Source: UBA7657 sp049652985 (GTDB taxonomy: Bacteria > Pseudomonadota > Alphaproteobacteria > Micavibrionales > Micavibrionaceae). From it: 64,000 nt of DNA. The stretch lies in NCBI GenBank assembly GCA_049652985.1, contig JBASFK010000010.1, forward strand, positions 1 to 64,000, written 5' to 3'. Positions 61,494 through 64,000 of this stretch are shown here, in pieces (the first letter of the stretch is position 1; each line of letters opens with the position of its first letter). The notes below the pieces were generated by a model. The model was given only the letters and a program-made list of their open reading frames with translations, did no database searches and was not told the DNA's origin. Made by a program: the position numbers and the translations under genes.

Positions 61494-62186
61494 ATGCCCC
61501 ACGCGAACGATCCCAGGCTCAGACAAGCGATCGAAAGAGTACGTGATTACCTGTTCAATAATTTCGAGTACCAGGCATCGAAATTCATGAGCCCTGCAGC
61601 CCTTATTATGAATCCATGGAACAGGTTCTTTCGCCTGACCAAACACGACGAAGGTTTTGCATTCCGGATTTACGACAGGGAACAATCCATTTTCTCGAGG
61701 GAAAGATCAGGGAAAAGATTCTTCGTAAGGGCAATCCCGGAGACAGTGGAGAGTAATGCTGACGCGGTCCGTTACGAGATTAAGCAAGAAAAGCGCATTG
61801 AGTTCAAACAGTTCAATGGAACTAAAGTTAAAGTCTGGCAAGCGCGCCCAACACATTCCAGCGCAACGAAAGACGAAGCTATGGAGTTTTTCCTGTATCG
61901 GTTAAGTGAGCACAGCATCGAGGCAAACAAGGCCCGGGACGATTTTTTGACCAGGGTTGCAGCAGGGGGTGCATTGGCCCTGACGTTTTCTTTATGGAAC
62001 AAAGATACGAATGACCACAAGCCGCGCACACCGTTGAAACAGGAAATAATTGAGCAGCGGCAAAATCCGCCGGCGCCCGTTACGCCAATACCTGCGCCTC
62101 GTCCATCCGGACAGGAAACAATCGAACGGGAACCTGAGCCTAGGACTCAAAGAGCGCCTTTGGGCCCCAGCCCTCAATCGCCTTAA
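61494..62186 (+). CDS. unknown protein with one C-terminal-half hydrophobic segment
   Basis: 230 residues, family not recognised. Soluble N-terminal ~150 residues with an aromatic/basic character (ERVRDYLFNNFEYQASKF, NPWNRFFRLTKHDEGFAFRIYD, VRYEIKQEKRIEFKQFNG), a short hydrophobic stretch (about 151-166, VAAGGALALTFSLW), then a Pro-rich polar tail. There is no signal peptide. The general plan resembles that of the next gene (62322-62927). The promoter is strong and possibly repressed through a palindrome. Base composition is lower in GC than tadA next to it. Confidence 0.6.
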   Translation: MPHANDPRLRQAIERVRDYLFNNFEYQASKFMSPAALIMNPWNRFFRLTKHDEGFAFRIYDREQSIFSRERSGKRFFVRAIPETVESNADAVRYEIKQEKRIEFKQFNGTKVKVWQARPTHSSATKDEAMEFFLYRLSEHSIEANKARDDFLTRVAAGGALALTFSLWNKDTNDHKPRTPLKQEIIEQRQNPPAPVTPIPAPRPSGQETIEREPEPRTQRAPLGPSPQSP

Positions 62187-62247
62187 CCCTTAACCGCGCG
62201 GAAGCCTATATCGCGCCTGCAGAATTCGCCTGACCATCATTTATTTA

Positions 62248-62277
62248 TTGACATAATTTATCCAGGCGGCTTATAGA
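62248..62277 (+). promoter_or_regulatory. sigma-70 promoter of the 62322 gene
   Basis: TTGACA (62248-62253, continuing TAA), 18-nt spacer, TATAGA (62272-62277). The ATG at 62322 has a perfect AAGGAG site. Confidence 0.75.
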
Positions 62278-62321
62278 TACTGAAAAATTAAAGAGAATAG
62301 TTACTGTGTAAGGAGAAAAAT

Positions 62322-62927
62322 ATGACTAAATTTACGTACGAAGAACGTGATCGCATCGAAAATGAATTTCGAAAAATTGATAATCACTTTCGAGCTTATA
62401 TTCGTGACAGAATAAAAAACTCGGATCATTCTTTAACCAGGCAAAGTGTCTGGTTTAATATTGCCAGCTCTGAATATGATCATACTGAAACGTGTCTTGC
62501 GTTATTCAGCGAAGGAAAACCATACCCAAACGAAAAAATTATTATTCTCAAACCAAGATTTAATGGGACTGAACTTCTTTTCGATTATGAAGTGAAGCAA
62601 TACGGGGAAGGGCGTGGTCCCTCGAATGATGGAGTACATACGCATGGCGCGAAAGACGTTCCAGTTATTGCAAGCGGCACTATGAATACATACAACGCGC
62701 CCGATTCTGTTCTGGAGAGATATAAGCATAATGAACGTGAGTATGGAAAAGTTCTCGAAGCGGAGAAAACACGAAAAAAACGGATTGCCCTAGGAGCAGG
62801 GGGAGCAATCTTGGTTGCATTTTTCCTGCTGTCCAAAGGCTGTCCCGCACAGGGCGGTGAACTTGAAGACAAGCGCTCAAATGACAACAACAAACCTCAA
62901 AAAATCGAACTGACGCTCGACCGCTAA
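62322..62927 (+). CDS. unknown protein with C-terminal membrane helix
   Basis: 201 residues, family not recognised. Long helical N-terminus (YEERDRIENEFRKIDNHFRAYIRDRI), a beta-rich middle (EKIIILKPRFNGTELLFDYEVKQYG), a basic helix (HNEREYGKVLEAEKTRKKR), then one membrane helix (about 156-172, LGAGGAILVAFFLL) and a polar tail of about 28 residues. The basic segment before the helix predicts the N-terminal domain in the cytoplasm. Strong promoter and ribosome site suggest real expression. The stop overlaps the purD stop. Confidence 0.6.
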   Translation: MTKFTYEERDRIENEFRKIDNHFRAYIRDRIKNSDHSLTRQSVWFNIASSEYDHTETCLALFSEGKPYPNEKIIILKPRFNGTELLFDYEVKQYGEGRGPSNDGVHTHGAKDVPVIASGTMNTYNAPDSVLERYKHNEREYGKVLEAEKTRKKRIALGAGGAILVAFFLLSKGCPAQGGELEDKRSNDNNKPQKIELTLDR

Positions 62928-64000
62928 CCCTTAATCGCCCTGAACCCGATATCCCTCCGGCAAAATCCATCCGGCCAGTCGATCTTGTCCACTGCGCGGT
63001 AGGCCTGCGCCTGCGCCTCGGCAACAGTATTCCCCAGCGCTGTCACGCCGAGCACGCGCCCGCCGGTATTCACGATTTTTCCGCCATTCCCCCGCGCCGT
63101 GCCTGCGTGAAACACATGCACGCCCGGCACATGGCCCGCATGTGTGAGGCCGCGGATGACGGTGTTTTTCTTGTATTCGCCGGGATACCCCTTCGCCGCC
63201 AGCACCACGCACAGCGCGGGCTTCGCCAGCCAGGCGATATCGTCGCTCACCTGGTGCAGCCGCCCTTCAGCCGCAGCTAACAGCATCTCGAGCACATCAC
63301 CCTTCAGCCGTGCCATCAGCGTCTGGCATTCCGGATCGCCGAAACGCACGTTATATTCCAGCAAAATCGGCTCGTTCTTCACGACCATGATCCCCGCAAA
63401 CAGCACGCCGGTGAACGGGCAACCCTCGCGCGCCATCGCCTCGATCGTCGGCTTGATCAGGCGCGTTAAAATCTTTTCCTCGAGCTCCGGCGTCATCAAA
63501 TGTGCCGGCGAATAGGCACCCATGCCGCCTGTGTTCGGACCCTTGTCGTCGTCATATGCACGCTTGTGATCCTGCGCAGAACTTAAGGGCAGCATCGTCT
63601 TGCCGTCCGCCAACGCAAAATAACTTAGTTCCTCACCGTCTAAAAACTGCTCGATCACGATCTCATTGCCCGCCGCGCCGAATGATTTGCCGGAAAGCAT
63701 ATCCTTCGCCGCCTCCAGCGCTTCTTTCTCCGTCGTCGCGATAATCACACCCTTGCCCGCCGCGAGGCCATCAGTTTTAACGACGATCGGTGTGCCGTTC
63801 TTTTTGATGAAGTCCCGCGCCTTTTCGAAATCGGTGAAGCGGCCATATGCCGCCGTCGGAATGTTATACTTCGCGCACAAATCCTTCATGAAGGCCTTGG
63901 AGCCTTCCAGCCGTGCTGCGGCTTTGCTGCATCCGAAGACCGGAACCTTGAGCGCGCGGATCGCATCGGCCAGCCCCGCAACCAGCAACCCCTCCGGCCC
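62924..64000 (-). CDS. purD: phosphoribosylamine-glycine ligase (5' part beyond the window edge)
   Basis: ATP-grasp enzyme of purine synthesis that joins phosphoribosylamine and glycine. The visible 358 codons read GPEGLLVAGLADAIRALKVPVFG at the right edge, and this corresponds to about residue 70-80 of full-length PurD. The true start therefore lies beyond 64000, and TTG codons near the edge are not starts. Seen: KAAARLEGSKAFMKDL, PIVVKTDGLAAGKGVIIA (ATP binding), EIVIEQFLDGEELSY, the AQDHKRAYDDDKGPNTGGMGAYSPA loop, and LEYNVRFGDPECQTLM (metal ligands). The C-terminus is complete. Confidence 0.94.
   Translation of the reverse strand, partial: GPEGLLVAGLADAIRALKVPVFGCSKAAARLEGSKAFMKDLCAKYNIPTAAYGRFTDFEKARDFIKKNGTPIVVKTDGLAAGKGVIIATTEKEALEAAKDMLSGKSFGAAGNEIVIEQFLDGEELSYFALADGKTMLPLSSAQDHKRAYDDDKGPNTGGMGAYSPAHLMTPELEEKILTRLIKPTIEAMAREGCPFTGVLFAGIMVVKNEPILLEYNVRFGDPECQTLMARLKGDVLEMLLAAAEGRLHQVSDDIAWLAKPALCVVLAAKGYPGEYKKNTVIRGLTHAGHVPGVHVFHAGTARGNGGKIVNTGGRVLGVTALGNTVAEAQAQAYRAVDKIDWPDGFCRRDIGFRAIKG

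Overview
The window looks like a chromosomal segment of a compact, moderately GC-rich alphaproteobacterium. The evidence is a circularly permuted two-piece tmRNA with an AANDN-type tag, an alphaproteobacterial SspB adaptor, a ~1600-residue NAD-dependent glutamate dehydrogenase, an IalB-family protein, an RpoE/ChrR-type sigma/anti-sigma pair, and the cytochrome c oxidase order ctaC-ctaD-ctaB-(39 aa ORF)-ctaG-ctaE-DUF983-SURF1. I could not place it at genus level. A System II (ResB/CcsA) cytochrome c maturation cluster is atypical for the class and may help to place it.

Layout: 1-4.6 kb holds a CBS-domain protein, a hydrolase, SspB, an O-antigen-ligase-like protein and ssrA (all minus strand). 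4.8-7.4 kb holds a periplasmic single-Cys MsrB, a palindromic repeat, thyA, an unknown gene and folA. 7.4-13.5 kb holds the Mrp/ApbC Fe-S carrier and a membrane proteostasis cluster hflK-hflC-DUF2065-degP-miaA. 13.5-14.4 kb is an AT-richer two-gene unit of unknown function. 14.5-19.1 kb is branched-chain amino acid synthesis (leader peptide/attenuator, ilvB, ilvH, a lipoprotein, an inverted unknown gene, ilvC). 19.1-25.8 kb is mixed (GT2, EamA transporter, small unknowns, formyltransferase-like protein, GH13 glucosidase, 3-hydroxybutyrate dehydrogenase). 25.8-29.5 kb is System II cytochrome c biogenesis, followed by NAD-GDH, ubiA and rsmE. 36.2-42.8 kb is the aa3-type oxidase cluster. 43.2-47.4 kb holds an M23 endopeptidase, an unknown membrane protein, an IalB-like protein and the ECF sigma/ChrR-like pair. 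47.4-53 kb holds a Q-rich secreted protein, a TrmH-type methyltransferase, acetoacetyl-CoA synthetase, a DsbD/ScsB-like protein and a redoxin. 53-64 kb holds a PAS histidine kinase, an epimerase, a GST, a cytochrome b561-YceI fusion with a YceI paralogue, uppP, rsmD, an RsuA/RluB-type synthase, tadA, two unknown single-TM proteins and the 3' part of purD, which runs off the right edge.

Functional themes: respiration (heme, oxidase and cytochrome c assembly), envelope redox and proteostasis (HflKC, DegP, DsbD-like, TlpA, MsrB, YceI), and trans-translation quality control (ssrA with SspB). Regulation is readable in places. There is an ilv attenuator with a probably leaderless leader peptide. 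A TGATCC-N18-TA motif lies in front of both the ECF sigma gene and the YceI/cytochrome b561 operon. A near-consensus TTGACATAA-type promoter precedes several unknown genes.

The most unusual global feature is packing: all 12 tail-to-tail gene junctions overlap, abut or lie within 14 bp, several sharing a TTAA or CTAG stop-codon palindrome. No CRISPR array, insertion sequence, prophage or tRNA gene was seen.
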